From NCBI RefSeq assembly GCF_900258035.1, contig NZ_OGTP01000009.1:124001-188000 (forward strand): a DNA stretch of 64,000 bases, given 5' to 3'. The stretch is from Caballeronia novacaledonica. GTDB taxonomy: Bacteria > Pseudomonadota > Gammaproteobacteria > Burkholderiales > Burkholderiaceae. Positions 63,030 through 64,000 of the stretch are shown in pieces (position 1 is the first letter of the stretch; each line of letters begins with the position of its first letter). The position numbers and the translations under genes are program-made. Under the pieces are notes generated by a model. It did no database searches and had not been told where the DNA came from. It saw nothing but the letters and a program-made list of their open reading frames with translations.

Positions 63030-64000
63030 TTAGCGCGCGCCGTTCGCAGCGCCACGGCCGGACGCGGCCGCGTTGCTGTCGAGGGTCGGTGAATGCTGGA
63101 GCATCGAATAGAGCGTGGTCGTGTCCATCGGCACGGACGCGTTCGACGGCTGGCTTGCGAACTTTTCAACCGATGCCGTGCGCGTGCGGGCGGCGAAACT
63201 GTTCGCGGTTTTATCGACCGGTTTCGAGCGGTCATGCCGCGAAGTTTCCTGCTTCGCGACACGCCGGCTCGTTGCGTGAGCGCGGTACTCGACGGGCTTT
63301 GCGTGCGGCGTCAGCACGACTTTGACTCGACCGTTGCGCGCGCGGTCTTTGGCGGCTGGCGCGACTTCGATCTTGGGCGCGGCTGAATCGACGGTTGCGA
63401 TGGGCTCGATGCCCGCGCTCGGCGCCACGGCCACGGCCGCCACCGATGGCGCCGGCGTTTCGAATACCTGAACGACCGGCTCGGCTCGAGGCGGAGCGGC
63501 TACGGTCTGAACCGGCTGCTCGCGAGTGGCAGTTGCGGGAATCGGTTCGTTTCGTGAGACCGGCGCATGACCGAACAGCAACCAGACGATGAGCACGCCG
63601 CAAGCCGCAGCGATAGCAGCGGCGACAGGCTTGCTGAGACGATACCTGTGCACTTGCGCCGGCGCGCCGACCGAGAGATGAATGGGTTCGGCGCGCGTTT
63701 CGCTGGCGTCGCCCGGACCGCTCGCAGCTTGCGTCAGACGCAGCATCGCCTGCGGTACCTCTTCCCTGGCGATGATGCCCCACAGACTCGTGGGGCGGTA
63801 GGGCGAGCGGGTGTCGGACAGGCCGAGCGCCGGCACATAGGCCGTGAGGAAGCGCGCAGCGAAGAGCGCGATTTCGGACTGCGACTGAACGGGGCGCGGG
63901 CGTGCCGGTGACCACTCGAAACCGAAGTTCAAGAACGGATCCGTCGGCGCGCGCAGCTTCGGCAGACGCAGACTGCCTTCCACTACGATCAAGGGTTCGG
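63030..64000 (-). CDS. Hypothetical single-pass membrane protein, cut by window edge
   Basis: At least 320 residues; the frame is still open at the right edge, and the first in-window candidate start is a TTG at 63992, so the real start probably lies outside. One clear membrane helix (VAAAIAAACGVLIVWLLFG, about 120-140 in the visible part) separates a soluble N-terminal part from a long Ala/Pro/Val-rich and then basic C-terminal part. No family is recognised. It precedes the DUF2968-like gene by 50 bp on the same strand and may be cotranscribed with it. Confidence 0.6.
   Translation of the reverse strand, partial: EPLIVVEGSLRLPKLRAPTDPFLNFGFEWSPARPRPVQSQSEIALFAARFLTAYVPALGLSDTRSPYRPTSLWGIIAREEVPQAMLRLTQAASGPGDASETRAEPIHLSVGAPAQVHRYRLSKPVAAAIAAACGVLIVWLLFGHAPVSRNEPIPATATREQPVQTVAAPPRAEPVVQVFETPAPSVAAVAVAPSAGIEPIATVDSAAPKIEVAPAAKDRARNGRVKVVLTPHAKPVEYRAHATSRRVAKQETSRHDRSKPVDKTANSFAARTRTASVEKFASQPSNASVPMDTTTLYSMLQHSPTLDSNAAASGRGAANGAR

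Overview
The window is GC-rich chromosomal DNA of a beta-proteobacterium, most likely Burkholderia sensu lato (Burkholderia, Paraburkholderia or Caballeronia). This rests on gene content: a wbiF-G-H-I style O-antigen block, a cepacian-like (bce-type) exopolysaccharide locus, a Kdo hydroxylase gene between waaC and waaA, a urt-ure urea locus, and PII next to a glutamine-dependent NAD synthetase. I saw no rRNA, tRNA, CRISPR array or transposase gene.

Layout. (1) 1-5366: end of an O-antigen cluster on the + strand: glycosyltransferase tail, epimerase (wbiG-like), polyprenyl-phosphate sugar-1-phosphate transferase (wbiH-like), 4,6-dehydratase (wbiI-like) and a GT9-like transferase. (2) 5299-8775: LysR regulator, PAP2 phosphatase, GlxA/AraC-type regulator and GDP-mannose mannosyl hydrolase, all on the - strand. 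(3) 8776-9872: a long, partly AT-rich intergenic region with a sigma54-like promoter. (4) 9873-28679: an exopolysaccharide locus. A rightward arm carries a second GlxA/AraC regulator, manC/bceA, wcaJ/bceB, wza and wzc. A leftward arm carries wzy, a WecA-like transferase, galE, two glycosyltransferases and wzx. manB reads rightward at the end. (5) 28809-29742: a long palindromic repeat plus a five-unit, 74-bp tandem array. (6) 29881-34178: LPS core genes waaC, kdoO and waaA, then an FkbM methyltransferase. (7) 34183-48926: a leftward nitrogen-scavenging block. In transcription order it is urtABCD, a palindromic repeat, urtE, ureD, a four-gene polar amino-acid ABC transporter, ureABC, ureE, ureF, ureG. 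(8) 49169-50012: a third, nested copy of the palindromic repeat. (9) 50069-53775: MFS transporter, SDR and aldehyde dehydrogenase. (10) 53963-64000: ppa, GIY-YIG protein, N-acyltransferase, nadE, glnB (PII), CPA2 antiporter, a class I amidotransferase, a DUF2968-like protein and an unknown membrane protein cut by the window edge.

How the parts fit. ManC and ManB make GDP-mannose, Gmm can hydrolyse it, and WcaJ, Wzx, Wzy, Wza and Wzc start, flip, polymerise and export a Wzy-dependent polysaccharide. WaaC, KdoO and WaaA build and modify the inner LPS core. The urea importer feeds urease, and two nearly consensus sigma54 promoters with NtrC-like upstream sites (before urtA and before the amino-acid transporter) suggest the block is switched on by nitrogen limitation. 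The PII gene further right belongs to the same nitrogen physiology.

The most unusual signals are the family of ~600-bp imperfect palindromes (three copies, one nested, one separating urtD from urtE) and the amino-acid transporter, with its own sigma54/NtrC control region, sitting inside the urease operon.
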